From NCBI GenBank assembly GCA_032717465.1, contig CM064658.1, positions 8,564,332-8,628,331 of the forward strand: DNA of 64,000 bases, written 5' to 3'. The notes under the pieces were generated by a model. The model did not search any database, was not told where the DNA came from, and saw only the letters and a program-made list of their open reading frames with translations. The position numbers and the translations under genes were made by a program. Shown here in pieces: positions 1 through 11,582 of the stretch. Source of the stretch: Coenobita brevimanus. Lineage: Eukaryota; Arthropoda; Malacostraca; Decapoda; Coenobitidae. Every line of letters starts with the position of its first letter. Position 1 is the stretch's first letter.

Positions 1-660
1 CACCGCTTGTCTGTTCAGAAATATGCTGGGTTTAGTGCATTAAGTTTAGTACTATCAGATTTTTATTATTATTATTATTATTACAAATTTTCCATGCACG
101 CTGTTTTCATCACTCCATCCCACACGCAGCCCTACTTCTCAACTGGCAACATCTCGTCCACATAGTGAAACGTGGGACCTGTCCCCATAGACTTTCCCCA
201 CTTCATCGCCACTCACAGAGCTGAGTCTGTCTTGGCTCCTATCGCCCCGTTCATTCCAAGCCCCCTTTTCAGCCACTCTCCGGCATTAGAGTCCCTGCCG
301 TAGTACGACGCCGGACCTGAAGGAATACCGTTAGGGCTCCATGAAGGAGGCCTAGAACAAATTTATAGGAGGCAACAAGGGTTGGCACTGTTAGGGCTAG
401 GTTAGGTAAGCACCTCACGGGGCAGTGACCTTCTTCGACACCCTCAGGAGGGTGGGGAGTTAGGCCCCGTCACTGTGGAACCGCCGGAGAGCTTGCTGTT
501 CAGTTCGCTCCTTCTCGTCAGTTCTAGACCTCTTCACTTATTGTATTATTACACCAGTCTTCTACCTCCGCTCTAGTTTCCACACTTCAGTTCTTGTACT
601 CCTCACCTATCCCCCACTCATTCATTTTATTTATATTTTATTTTACTCCACAAGCTCTGT
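1..660. other. Leader region upstream of the first retroelement; no gene seen
   Basis: No supportable coding region. An (ATT)n tract lies at about 62-83. The stretch from about 250 to 660 is C-rich on the plus strand and runs without a visible break into the gag-like ORF remnant at 667, so part of it may be the 5'UTR of that element. The exact 5' end of the element cannot be placed from one copy. Confidence 0.4.
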
Positions 661-666
661 GTCTGC

Positions 667-2330
667 ATGTCCTCTGTCTGTAGCAACCTCCACCCACGCT
701 CTAACGTCTTCCCCAAGACATCCCAGGCCAAGAAACCCCGTCTCACTGGTCCAGATTATGATCCAGACGACACTACCCCGGCTATGGATACTGACCTTGA
801 CTCTGATAAAGTGGATCGTGACTCTGCCTCTGCCATGACCTCCAAACCAGCGCCAGACCCAAGCCACACCCCCAGGGCCTCCGAGACCACCGCCGTAGAC
901 CCCGCCCCACCCACTGACGATGCCGATGGCTTCACCCTGGTAAAACGAAACGACGCCCTGCGGCCAAGACCACCTGCCCCCCCGGGCCCCCCACTTCCTC
1001 ATCCTCTGAGCTCCATAACCGCACCTCACCACCCACACACACCCACCCCCGGGCCTCCACCCGCCTGCGGATGTCGCCTCCTCCTGCCACTTAGCTTCCT
1101 CACCTTCATCACACTCCCAATGAGAACTTTTCCTCCACGTATGACATCACCAACTGAGCACACCCTCCCTGAAGTTCAAGACAGTTCAGCTCAGAAATCA
1201 GGACACTGCCATCGTTCCCCATGACGTCTCTCACGACATTCTCCTCCTCTGGACACTTGCCGAAAACCCATTAACATTCAGAGACGGGACCTGCACCCTG
1301 CACTTTGTCCTCACTAATATCGTAAATTTTCCCATGGCGGCAGTCCTAGATCACGACTCAGTCGAAACTGCCCAGCGATGCAATGTACAGGGACAGGACA
1401 CCACAAGTATCACATCAACGTCTGTCACTTCTCGATCTAGGACATGAGGCTCATACCACCTACGCTTATCCCAGAGCCCTCCGCTCTTCCACTGCCAGCA
1501 GGACGGACACCACCAGTCACGTGCTCCCGCCACCTGGATTGTGCCATGTGCAGCTACCACCATGCCACCCAGGACTGCCAAACAAATTCAAGGCCCAGCA
1601 GCGGGTCGCTCAACATGACCGACTGCGGGAAGCACCATGCCTGGAACAAGGCCTCCTCTGCCAGGAAGGAACGTGTGCAGTGGGGATGGAGAGGAGACGC
1701 TTTGGGTCCAAGATCACCTCCCTGCAGTTCCTAGCCCCTCCGACCACCTGGCTTCTGGCAGAAACCCCGACCATATCCCTCCCCGTCCCCCTCCTCCACA
1801 GCCCACCGAGTTTCTCCCTTGCTTCCTCCACCCCATCTCCATTGGGAGATCCACCCCACCCATCTCGCCAATCACGCCCTTGAACCTCACAGCCACCACC
1901 CCAACCCCCCCAACCCCCACACCGACGCCAGCACACAGACCAACCTAGACTCCTGCATAAACACACACCAGACACCTCCTTACCCCCAGGCCACACCATC
2001 AGCACAGAGGACGATCCCACGCCAACTAAATAGCAAAGGCTCAGGCCTGGGACACAGCAATCCCCATCACCTGTCCTCCAAAAACTACCACAATACAACA
2101 AAGACATCCAGATCAAAGACCACCCCTGAAGACCTGCCCCAGCTGCCCACACACCACAGGCGCCACTCCAACCAGCACCTCCATCCAACCCAGCCACCGC
2201 CCATCAGCCACGCCACCGACACCGCCAAAACTCACGATCAAGTGCAACACAGCACACAGGACCCCAGAAGCAGAAGCCGCTGTCTCCATCAACAGGCCTC
2301 AAGAACACCTGAGCAAACATGCAGGAGCCC
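667..2330 (+). pseudogene. Decayed ORF1 (gag-like) of a non-LTR retrotransposon
   Basis: Seen: an acidic, proline/threonine-rich N-terminal stretch (667-1220) containing DGFTLVKRN, a motif type common at the start of ORF1 proteins of I/Jockey-type elements. Around 1520-1660 the frame starting at 1444 has Cys/His spacing resembling a CCHC knuckle (CAMCSYHHATQDC, then CGKHHAW). Known: ORF1 proteins of these elements bind RNA through CCHC knuckles. The frame is broken by several shifts and stops, so the copy is dead. Its 3' part (about 1750-2105) is a diverged duplicate of endonuclease-region DNA downstream. It lies directly 5' of the endonuclease-RT remnant on the same strand, as expected for ORF1 then ORF2. 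Confidence 0.6.
1750..2105 (+). repeat. Diverged internal duplicate of 2910-3297
   Basis: Shared stretches appear in the same order at both places: a segment around TTCTGGCAGAAACCCCGACC (1753 and 2910), a TTGGGAGATCCAC segment (1843 and 3019), and AATCCCCATCACCTGTCCTC (2060 and 3233). Spacing between anchors is similar. This is a direct duplication of endonuclease/linker DNA into the ORF1 part of the same element. Confidence 0.6.
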
Positions 2331-5300
2331 CCATCACTGACACCACTCCCCTCCTGGAAGAGAGGAGACCTCGATCCAGATCACCCTCCCCACATCCACT
2401 CCAGCAGCCGAAGGGACCTGAGCACTAGCCACCCCACTACCTCACAGCAAATCACCTGTTCTTCCACCTCTCTCCACATAGTGCAAACATCCAGCCTCTG
2501 CAAAACGTTCCCTGCTCAAGGAAGCTGCCCACAAAGACAACATCAACGTCTTCCTTCTGCAGGAAACACTTCTATGCGCCAGCCACTGCTTGAGAGTTTC
2601 ACCCCCTTCCTTCTTCCCTGTGCTCGCCGTCCGAGGCTGTGCCATCCTCGTTAAATATCGTCCCTGCAAGCCATCGACCCCCTCCCAGACTGCGGATCCA
2701 GGGCTGAAATTCAGGAGTAGAACTTACTTGGCGAACGGAAACCTCAAAATTTTCAACGTCTATCGTTCGCCAACAGCCGACCTGTACCTGAGCTTTTCTC
2801 CGTCTCACAATCAGAGGAAATGTTCACAGGGAGGGACAAGAATGCCCACCATGTGTGCCTCGGGTCCCGCAGTTCAGCCAACTCAACAGGACGCCACATA
2901 GCTCTGGTTCTGGCAGAAACCCCGACCATATCCCTCCTAACATCAACTCCCCTACACACCTCAGGAGGTAGGCTGGTCTCTCCCTTCCTCCACCCTGGCT
3001 ACTCGATCCACTTGGGAGATCCACACCTTAATGTCAGGTCATCACGCCATCCTCTGCTCCCTAGGAATCACTCCTCTCCCGAAACCCCCGGGCCCCCTTA
3101 CGATGGAACACGAAACGAGCAAACTGGGGCTTAATCACACTGGACCACCTCCTTACCCTAGACACCTCACCTGACCTTGAGAGCCACGCCAACTAAATCA
3201 CTGAGGCTTTCCAGGCCGCGGCAGACACAGCAATCCCCATCACCTGTCCTCCAAAACACTACCACAAAGACCACAAAGACACTAGAGTCAAAGAACTCAA
3301 CCACCAGCTAATCAGGGCTAAAAGATCTACCGCTCCAACCCCACCCCCGACCACTAGGATATCTCCAGAGTGTTATCAGGCACCTATAGCAAGAAAAACA
3401 GCACAAAAGAGCAGAAATGGCTGGAGTTGCCAATCTCCTGGGGCTCACACCAATCTTGGGTCTATTTGGAGGAAACTGAAGGCCTCTAGCCCTCCACTGC
3501 CCATTCCCGACCCCTATGGGAAAGTTGACATGACTGAGGCCTTTGCCCTTAGAACCTCCCCCAACAACTCCCACCCTCCACCAGACGCAAACAATAAGAC
3601 CTACACCAACACAGAACACACCTGATCCACACTTGTAAAACAGCCAGACAGACTGCCCTTTCACCCTACACGAGCTAACACACACCTACAAAACTAGTAT
3701 CGACACTGCTCCAGGTTCAGATGGGATTACTTACAGCATACTTTCACATGCGGGTCCAGTGGCTGAGAAGGCCTTCCTCGACCTCCTCAACCACTCCGGG
3801 ACTCTTGGCCATGTACCCTCGCAGAGGAAGCGTGCTGTGACACATCTCATCCCTAGACAAAACGGCCCTAACAACCCCTGTCCTATCTCCCTTCTCGGTT
3901 GTCTCGGCAAAACTGCTAAGCGTATGGTTCTCCACCGTCTGACTTGGTCACTACCCCCCCCGATGCAACCACATCTTCGCCTACACTGTGGGCAAAGGTG
4001 CCTCAGAATGCCTCAGCTCCTTCCAGTCTGAATTCCGAGGAGGAAAAATTTAGCCGTCTTCATAGATCTCGAGAATGCCTTCTAGCTAGCATGTCCAGAG
4101 GCTATCCCTACAACCCTGGCACTCAGGAGTGTGACCCTCCTGCTGGCAGACTTCTCTCGAGATCGTGAACTGTCTGCTTCCAGGGATTCACTTCTTCCCT
4201 CCACAAACACCAAAATAACACTCCACTAGGCAGTAATCTCAGCCCAACCCTGTTCAGTTCCCTCGAGGAGTGCCTCGTACATATCGACTTAGGACCCGGG
4301 ATCAGACTGCTGTGTTATGCCGACGATCTAGCCCTCGCCATCCATAGGGGTCCTTATCATTCACAAGCTGAGAAAGTCTCTAAATTACACTCAGCGTGCC
4401 AAGAACTCGGCCTCAAACTTAACGTCTCAAAAACAAAGGCTCTCCCTATTGGCACCAGACCTCCTATCAATCATCTGAGTCTCCAAACGCCCATTGCGTA
4501 CGTAACTGCACACAAATACCTGGACGTGTTCACTGATTCCCACTTCTCCTTCAGACCTGAAGTCGCACGCCTGAGAGATAAAACTAAAACCCAGATCTCA
4601 GCACTCAGAGCTCTAGCAGGTAAAGGGGAGGAGCCACCTTTAAGGCTACATGCAGACTATCAGGTCAGTCGTCGACTACTTCGTCCCTGCTCTCCGGCCA
4701 TCAATCCAGGACAATCCCAAAAGCTATAGGTCATACAGAACGAAGCCATGATAATTATGTCTGGCTCTCCGAGGTGGACAAAGCTTGTCAATCTCCGCTC
4801 GAGTGTGACCTCATAAGCCTCGACCTCAGCATCAATACTCGTGTGCTACCCTTGCCACCAAACTCGCCACAATGCATCTCCGGTCCCCCTCTGATCACGA
4901 ATTGCATCAATAGGTCTTCACCCTGTGTACTCTCTGACAGCTGTGTTTCCACAGCACAGCCAGAGCATCCACGCCCTTGAGATATCCTCATTTATAAATC
5001 AAGCTCCTGACTCTCTTGCACTATCGCAGGTGGGACTCAATACATTCATCACCAATTCACCTCCTAAATCACACACTACCCAGCAGCTCCGTCAAGAAGG
5101 CCTACAGCGAATCCACACCATCACCCCAGAGGATGCAGTCACTTACTGTACCGATGGCTCTGTCTCCGATGGTGTGCAGCTGTGTGTGTGTCTGTGAACG
5201 ACGTGTGCAAGGTTGTCTAACCAACGGGGCCTCTACACTACAAACTGAACTAGTGGCAATTAGGCAACTGCAGCTGCTCTAATGGACGCCCTGCTCCACA

Positions 5301-5515
5301 ACCCTTCATCCACCATCGTCTTCCACTCTGACTCTATGGCAGCCATCTGTACCCTTAGACAGCCTCTTCCCACTGATAACATCTTCATCATCACAGACCT
5401 ACTTGCCATAACCCAGCGAATACAGGATGCAGGGGAATCAGTTACTATACAGTGGATCCCCAGTCATGTGGGCATCAGAGGAAATGAAAAGGCACCTACC
5501 TTTGCTTTCATTTAG
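2330..5515 (+). pseudogene. Decayed ORF2 (endonuclease, reverse transcriptase, RNase H) of an I/R1/Jockey-type non-LTR element
   Basis: Domains can be followed across shifting frames. The APE endonuclease is at about 2530-3060 (NINVFLLQET; a tract like GRDxNAHHxxLGSRS at 2826-2870; and a LMSGHHAIL tract at 3030-3050 in place of SDHxxI). The RT is at about 3700-4700 (DTAPGSDGITY, PISLLGCLGKTA, LLCYADDLALA with the YADD box at 4318-4329, KYLDVFTDSHFSF). The C-terminal RNase H is at about 5140-5500 (CTDGS, TELVAI, FHSDSMAA, WIPSHVGIRGNE). An RNase H after the RT points to the I, R1 or related lineages rather than CR1. Many frameshifts and stops show an old, non-functional copy. The last RNase H tract ends at the stop near 5515. 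Confidence 0.85.
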
Positions 5516-5890
5516 GAAGGCCCCTTTCGCATGAGCGTTTTTGACGTACAAATATTGCTGTGCGGCCTAAAAATACATGCAGTTAAATGAACCCGTTCAA
5601 ACGTGGCGTGAGCTACAAATTGTCGCCGCGCCAGCCATCACCGCACGCCCAGCCAGCAAGGCCACCTCGCTACAGGCGTGCTCAGTGGCTGCGCATGGGG
5701 ATCTTGCATGGGGGCTGTGGGTCTGTTCACACGAGCGTGTGTTGTTGCACGACACTTGTGTTTCAGCTGGTACGGGCCGTAGCTGCTGCAAGTCTTTAAT
5801 CGGATGGTATTGCATTTGCGTGTGGCACTATTCATTTTTCATAATTGTATACTGCAAACGTAATCTATCTGTCAGTATCTATCTAACTGT
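5516..5890. other. Non-coding stretch after the first retroelement
   Basis: Short open frames overlap here on both strands but share no recognisable motif. A degenerate CTAT/CTGT tract begins near 5865 and leads into the microsatellite at 5891. It may include the 3'UTR of the preceding element. Confidence 0.4.
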
Positions 5891-5920
5891 CTATCTATCT
5901 ATCTATCTGTGTGTGTGTGT

Positions 5921-5976
<56 letters not shown>
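5891..5976. repeat. Compound microsatellite (CTAT)n-(GT)n
   Basis: About four CTAT units are followed by a long GT run with one interrupting TATG. Direct reading. Confidence 0.95.
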
Positions 5977-5978
<2 letters not shown>

Positions 5979-7590
5979 ATGGCTATGATAGACTAAAATC
6001 TTATACTGTAGACCTAACTGAAACTAACCTAATTCAACCAAACCTACTTTAATTTAAGCTAACCTAACTAACCTGAACTATTTGGGGACGAATGAGTTAG
6101 GATTAGAATGGACCCACTGCCCTCTGTTAGACACCACCGCCGACGTCAACAATTCTTCGTGCCCTTGAGCAGCATATCATTTTCGCAGAATTATGGGTGT
6201 CATGAATGAATTATATAATCTTTAGTAACATAAATGATATTTCCGAGGAATTTGGGTGTTGTAAATGAATTTGAAATCATTAAAGACAATCCTAGTTACA
6301 AATTTTTCATCGTTAGTTAATGGGGGCTCTCCTGCAGTTTGTCTGGAAGGAACTTACTAAAATAGTATCTAACCCTTTATGTTCAAAAGTCTAAACGTTC
6401 CCTTTGATGCACAAAAATAGTCTGGTGAAAGCAAAAATAATCTAAAGAGGACGTTACCCAGACGCATAGGGTTAAGCTGGGAATTATAGTATTTTCTTTT
6501 GTTCCCAGGTTAAGGCGGCCAAAAATAGACAGTAGCACCAAATTACGAGTGGCTTTTTCCAGCACCATATGGGACACTTCTACATCAAAAGAATCGCTGC
6601 TCATACAACTTCAGCCACAGGTACGGTCTAGTGTAATGCACGGTAAGAGCAACTGTATTCTGTTTTCATTAAATAGGAGTACAAATTGCCATCTTACCAT
6701 TTTAAATACTGAACTGCAACAAGAGATGGTCTAATGCTAGAACACGGTACTAGTCACGAAAAAGTGCTATGGAAAGGACTCAGGGGTGTAGTATTGTATT
6801 ATTTTGACACAAACTACGGGAAATAGGCCATGAAAGGACAAAAAATTTATCACTTTGTTTTGTTCATAAGGTTCATGATGTATATACATGGTCCCTGAAG
6901 GTTAGCCCAGCGTCACATGTCACGTCAGGGATCTTACTGGAGGGCGGGTTACTTCTCCTTAACTTTACCTAGAGTTTCATCCTTTGGCAATTTGTTCTAT
7001 GTTGTTTAATGGCAGGGGAAAAACAGTACTGCAGCTCTAGATCCTTCCCTGGCACTTCTTTGTGACTGGCACCATATTCTTGTGTATATGTATTGTTATA
7101 ACTCAGTGTTTAAGACAGAAAGATGGCAGTTTTGGACCAGGTTAGAGTAGGAAGATTATAGGTTAAGTGGTTGTCACATTTAGGGAAAGACTGATTATAA
7201 GTATGTATTTATGTCAAGAGTTTTTGACCTTCACATCCTTTCCATGGCACTTTTTTGTGATTAGCACTATTTTCTAGCATAAACCTGTTGTTACAACTCA
7301 GCATTCAGCATGGAGAGATGGCAGTTTTAGGCCAAGTTAGAGTAAGAAGAGTATATATATGTTATGTAGTGTGGATAGATATCATTCAAGGTGGCCACAT
7401 GACACCAAGGAACGTGGACATAACACACTGCGTCCCACATCTCAGTTCCTTTCCCCATCATCTTACTCTCCTATCTTGACGCAGTGATGGGGGTGGCAGT
7501 GGTCATCATTCTGTTCTCCTGTACCTCATCATGAACCTGAGAACATAATGACCTGGCTTCATATCTGAAGTTTAATGGGGAATCCAGCTG
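5977..7590. other. Non-coding; CCTAA-like stretch and two copies of a dispersed repeat
   Basis: No coding region is supported. At 6008-6075 there is a degenerate run of AACCTAA-type words, reminiscent of the arthropod telomere repeat (TTAGG)n but too irregular to call telomeric. A dispersed unit containing AACTCAGCATTCAGCATGG and GGCCAAGTTAGAGT is at 7288-7345, with a weaker copy at 7095-7160. Related copies lie inverted at 16545-16640 and 29398-29470, and direct at 39240-39300 and 39330-39400. Confidence 0.5.
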
Positions 7591-7593
7591 ATG

Positions 7594-7627
<34 letters not shown>

Positions 7628-7698
7628 CATTATTATTATTATTATTATTATCATCATCATCATCATTATTACCATTATTATTACCATTATTATTATTA
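7591..7698. repeat. Trinucleotide microsatellite (ATT/ATC)n
   Basis: A run of ATT with ATC and ACC interruptions. The leucine/serine-rich open frame across it is a product of the repeat. It lies just 5' of a 450-bp retroposon. Confidence 0.95.
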
Positions 7699-7707
7699 TC
7701 ATATTAT

Positions 7708-8160
7708 GTGGTAGGTGAGGGCGCTCGCCATCCACTCACTCGATGTAGTGCTGCTCTCGGGTGTCTGCCCTTTCCTCTCCTCCATCCTTCTTTCCTTCCA
7801 TCCTCGTCTGCCTTTCTTTCTGTCATTCTTTCCTCTTCCTTCTGCCTGTGGTTGATTCAACACTGAGTGACAAGCCAAATGGTTTCCTGTACACCAGGAA
7901 ACCATTTACTACGCTGAGTGGTAACCATATAACCACATTTTGGCGCCTAGTGGTTTAGTGGAAAATTACGGCACTCCAATCGGATTCAGCCGGTGAAGGT
8001 TTACAGTATATCCAAAGGGTGGCTGGGGTTTATTCCTCACGTAATGCCACTCTGGGATGAGTGAGGCTAGTCACTCTCATCTTAAATGTCAGGACCAACT
8101 TGCCTAGCACCGGGCTCCTACGCTCCTCATGGGGCAACACAGGATTGGATTATAATGATG
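7708..8160 (+). mobile_element. 450-bp SINE-like retroposon with (GAT)n-type tail, copy 1
   Basis: Aligns by eye along its whole length with the reverse complement of 56419-56861. Shared landmarks are a GTAGGTGAGGGC-type start, GAGTGACAAGCCAAATGG, GTGGTTTAGTGG followed by GGCACTCCAATC, and TTAAATGTCAGGACCAACTT. The 3' end here is a decayed GGATTATAATGATGAAAA where the other copy has (GAT)n. The TGGTTTAGTGG tract resembles a tRNA-type A box; I see no convincing B box. Partial copies are at 15985-16215, 45085-45140, 48410-48545 and 48990-49100. Mobilisation by a LINE is inferred. Confidence 0.65.
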
Positions 8161-8198
8161 AAAATTTTGCAGCTGCCACGCAATTTCACCCAACTCAG

Positions 8199-9151
8199 AA
8201 AAGGACCTGTGGTAGTGAGGATAGTGATAGAAAAGGACCTGTGGTAGTGAGGATAGTGATAGAAAAGGACCTGTTGTAGTGAGGATAGTGATAGAAAAGG
8301 ACCTGTGGTAGTGAGGATAGTGATAGAAAAGGGCCTGTCGTAGTGAGGATAGTGATGGAAAAGGACCTGTTGTAGTGAGGATAGTGATAGAAAAGGACCT
8401 GTTGTAGTGAGGATAGTGATGGAAAAGGACCTGTGGTAGTGAGGATAGTGATAGAAAAGGACCTGTTGTAGTGAGGATAGTGATGGAAAAGGACCTGTTG
8501 TAGTGAGGATAGTGATAGAAAAGGACCTGTGGTAGTGAGGATAGTGATGGAAAAGGGCCTGTTGTAGTGAGGATAGTGATGGAAAAGGACCTGTGGTAGT
8601 GAGGATAGTGATGGAAAAGGACCTGTTGTAGTGAGGATAGTGATAGAAAAGGACCTGTTGTAGTGAGGATAGTGATGGAAAAGGGCCTGTTGTAGTGAGG
8701 ATAGTGATGGAAAAGGACCTGTGGTAGTGAGGATAGTGATGGAAAAGGGCCTGTCGTAGTGAGGATAGTGATAGAAAAGGACCTGTGGTAGTGAGGATAG
8801 TGATAGAAAAGGACCTGTGGTAGTGAGGATAGTGATAGAAAAGGACCTGTGGTAGTGAGGATAGTGATGGAAAAGGGCCTGTTGTAGTGAGGATAGTGAT
8901 AGAAAAGGACCTGTGGTAGTGAGGATAGTGATGGAAAAGGACCTGTGGTAGTGAGGATAGTGATAGAAAAGGACCTGTGGTAGTGAGGATAGTGATGGAA
9001 AAGGACCTGTGGTAGTGAGGATAGTGATAGAAGAGGGCCTGTGGTAGTGAGGATAGTGATAGAAAAGGACCTGTGGTAGTGAGGATAGTGATAGAAAAGG
9101 ACCTGTGGTAGTGAGGATAGTGATAGAAAAGGGCCTTCTAGTGAGGATATT
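8199..9151. repeat. 32-bp minisatellite, about 30 units
   Basis: The unit reads AAAAGGACCTGTGGTAGTGA followed by GGATAGTGATAG, 32 bp by direct counting (8199, 8231 and so on). Unit variants differ at three positions: GGACC/GGGCC, TGTGG/TGTTG/TGTCG, and GATAG/GATGG. Because 32 is not a multiple of 3, any frame cycles through all three phases every 96 bp. That explains a long open frame on the minus strand (about 9255-8104) with no sign of being a gene. Confidence 0.95.
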
Positions 9152-9794
9152 AGTACCCTGTTTAGGTCCTCCAGCTTAAAAAGTCTAGAACTCAATTTAG
9201 TTTCATCTGATCTATTAAAAAAAAAAAAAAGCGTAGCGAAAAAGTGTATTAACATTCTGTCTTAACCTCCAATTCTGTCCAGAGGTGCATAGGAGCGTCG
9301 CTATGATACCAAGTGCTTCTTGACAGTTATTTTTTTTTATAAATACTGCATGAGATATTGAACTGAATTGAAATATTTATTGCTGTAAAAGGTATAGAGC
9401 GCTAATACAACCAAAGAAGGTGGTGGGTCTTGACATAACATGAGAAATTAAGTGACATCGAAGCACTGAGCGCTATAACTATATTTCAGTTTCTCTCTCT
9501 CTCTCTTTAAACACATTTTTTACATCTTGGAATTTTTTATATGCAGTGCGAATAGTCTTCATGATGCACGAAGGTAAACAAGTATTTATCAGTAATCTAA
9601 TAGAATTTGCAACAAGATACAGCTGTTTCTTACATGTGAAATGTAATGCCATCTCTCTTCGATGAATTCCTTTGCCCGTTTATGCATCCATAAGTTGCAC
9701 AGTGGACCCGGCACTTTATTTCCCTGACCCATCGACTGATTTCAAAGGGCGCGGGTATCAAGCAAGGTTGTCAACGGGGTCAACGGCTGCCACT
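9152..9794. other. Non-coding stretch
   Basis: Contains an A-run at 9218-9231, a (CT)n tract near 9492-9508, and at 9355-9400 a short repeat (GAATTGAAATATTTATTG...) whose relatives lie at 33985-34050, inverted at 34555-34625, and at 37915-37965. No gene seen. Confidence 0.5.
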
Positions 9795-9905
9795 ACACCA
9801 GCGCCAACCTGGCGGCAGACCAACAAACTATGAGGGTCAACCCATGGGATAATACTTCCATTTACAGAGCTGCGGTGTTTATACTACAGCAGCTCGTCCA
9901 CTTTG

Positions 9906-10216
9906 GTGAGTAAAATGATAATGTACAGTAAGGAATGCATGTTCTATTAAGTAAACCTTCATGTCATAAACTTTTGAAGGGTGTATCTCATGCCAGGTCG
10001 GCTTTTAGTATGACTGTGGTCTGTGTTTGGCCCTTTATAGCCACAAGAAAATGCCATCGGCCTCAGTTGTTGTGTCGTCTGCAAGGTGGTGAGACGGTTG
10101 CTTCATCTCACGTGTAAGCCTGAAGCGTATTACTTGTATTCTGCCCAGAACTTCATTGTTTCAGTCGATAAATAAGAGTTTTGTTAATACAGTGTTTGTT
10201 TTAACTTTCACTTTAG
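9906..10216 (+). other. Candidate 5'UTR intron of copy A
   Basis: Donor CACTTTG|GTGAGTAAAAT fits the consensus well. The acceptor ACTTTCACTTTAG|CAAAATG has a pyrimidine tract and lies 4 bp before the start codon. Copy B keeps the donor but has TTTGG where copy A has the acceptor TTTAG. If real, the copies did not arise from spliced RNA. Confidence 0.5.
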
Positions 10217-10220
10217 CAAA

Positions 10221-11021
10221 ATGCCGAGGATAAAGTTGTCTTTCGGTGAGGAACACATACCCTGTTATGGTTACCCCCATGTTATGGTCAAGTTTAATGA
10301 TAGGTGGTACTTGACTCTACTTGATACTGGCTGTCCATTCAGTGTGTTGCCCATTTCATTTGCAAAAGAATGTGGTTTGTATTGTGAAAGCAAATTAAAG
10401 CCAGTACCTGAATGGGACTCCTAGGAGTGGGTACTTGGTGGCCTGGGCAACACAGAGGTGGTGGTGGAGACCGAGAATGAGGCAGAAAACATGACTATTT
10501 TTCCTTACCTTGTTATAAGTGACGACAATATTGATGCCCCTTTACTGGGTTTGGATACACTGATAAATTATAAGTGTCAGCTAATCAACTATCCGGAGCC
10601 TGATAGTATGCATATACTTTTTGAGCATGCTTTGTCATTACCAAAATTGGCTTTGCGAAAAACTACAGTGTTTAGCATCAGTGGAGTTGAGGTGGAGGGG
10701 CTGTTAGATACTGGTACTGCCGGAGTAGAAATGCCGCCACATGATGCCAAAAAGTGTGGTATCAAACTCAGATGGTTGGAAACCCCCCTCCTTCAGTCAG
10801 TAATGTGGGGTTATACTAAAATATATAAGGAAAGTGTTGGTTCAGTTCCTGTTAGGCTTGGCGATCATACCAGTATGTGCATAGTTCAGGTGGTAAAAGA
10901 CATTGGATATTCAATCTTTGGGTTAAGTGTAATTCTGAATTATGCCGGGGTCTCGGTTACCGAGGAAGGTGTGATCTTGTCAGAATATAGAGTATTAAGT
11001 GATGAGGTTGAGGAATCTTGA
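10221..11021 (+). CDS. Twin retropepsin-like aspartic protease frame with internal amber codon, copy A
   Basis: A single frame of 267 codons with one internal TAG at 10422-10424 (codon 68) and a TGA end. Domain 1 has FNDRWYLTLLDTGCPFSVLP (LDTG at codons 34-37) and, after the amber codon, a DAPLLGLDTL tract (about 107-114) that fits the flap-distal ILGxD element of retropepsins. Domain 2 repeats the pattern with FSISGVEVEGLLDTG (162-165) and SIFGLSVIL (about 231-239). Known: retropepsins are usually single-domain and dimerise, each supplying one DTG. Two in one chain would resemble a fused dimer (inference). Copy B differs at about 15 residues with no shift and shares the amber codon. ATG was chosen because it follows the putative acceptor. 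No integrase, RT or gag is adjacent. Confidence 0.6.
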
Positions 11022-11582
11022 ATAAGTTTGAAGTTTTGTGTGTGTGTGTCTAAGTGTGTTTGGGCTTGAACTCTTGAATTCATTGTTTTTAATGTTCCTT
11101 AAAGACTGTCTTGTGTATTTTGTTTTTCTCAATGCTGTTCTTTAATGGACTTTGGTTGTTTTTGTTGTTTTATTGTGTCAGCTTTTCTTATTTGTATACA
11201 TTAAAGGACTTATATTATTGTTCTTTTATATTCACTTTACACAATTTGGGTTTTATTTAACCCTGACCCCTTCCTTATGATAATGACTCACCAGTCCCAG
11301 CATCTGTTTATAACCATTATGAACAGCTATTGGCCCACCCTGCGGCTTTGTTTCTACTTGGGCAAGTACCACGAAGTGGCACAGAGCGCTCTGCTGGTAG
11401 ACTGAATTGCTCGGCAAGCAAGTTTTTACGCCCACCAGGCGAAGAAAGCAAAAGAATGAGGTGGATTGGTCGGTGCGCTTCCCTGTTTGTAAACAAACAA
11501 GATGGTGACCACTTCAACTCCATACTACAAATGCTCCAACTGGACTTTTTTCCTCTCCCATGAGGAGGTTGAAGTTCACCAA

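Larger units (their letters stand above)
9795..11582 (+). mobile_element. Twin-retropepsin repeat gene/element, copy A
   Basis: The whole stretch aligns by eye with the reverse complement of about 25373-27195: a leader with TTCCATTTACAGAGCTG, an intron-like segment, the protease reading frame, and about 560 bp of 3' sequence ending GAAGTTCACCAA, where the assembly gap begins. It is repetitive, since a related 3' end also occurs at 22990-23340, but no LTRs, poly(A) tail or inverted termini were found. It could be a fragment of an LTR retrotransposon, a domesticated retropepsin gene copied by segmental duplication, or an unknown element. Confidence 0.6.

Noticed and set aside
643..2197. Gly/Trp-rich minus-strand frames
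   Set aside because: Shadows of the C-rich ORF1 relic on the plus strand.
8104..9255. 383-codon minus-strand open frame rich in SLSSLPQVLF-type repeats
   Set aside because: It is the 32-bp minisatellite read through three phases; the unit has no stop on this strand. No codon bias or start context supports a gene.
9795..11582. LTR retrotransposon call for the twin-retropepsin unit
   Set aside because: No LTRs, primer-binding site, RT or integrase found around either copy; kept as unclassified.
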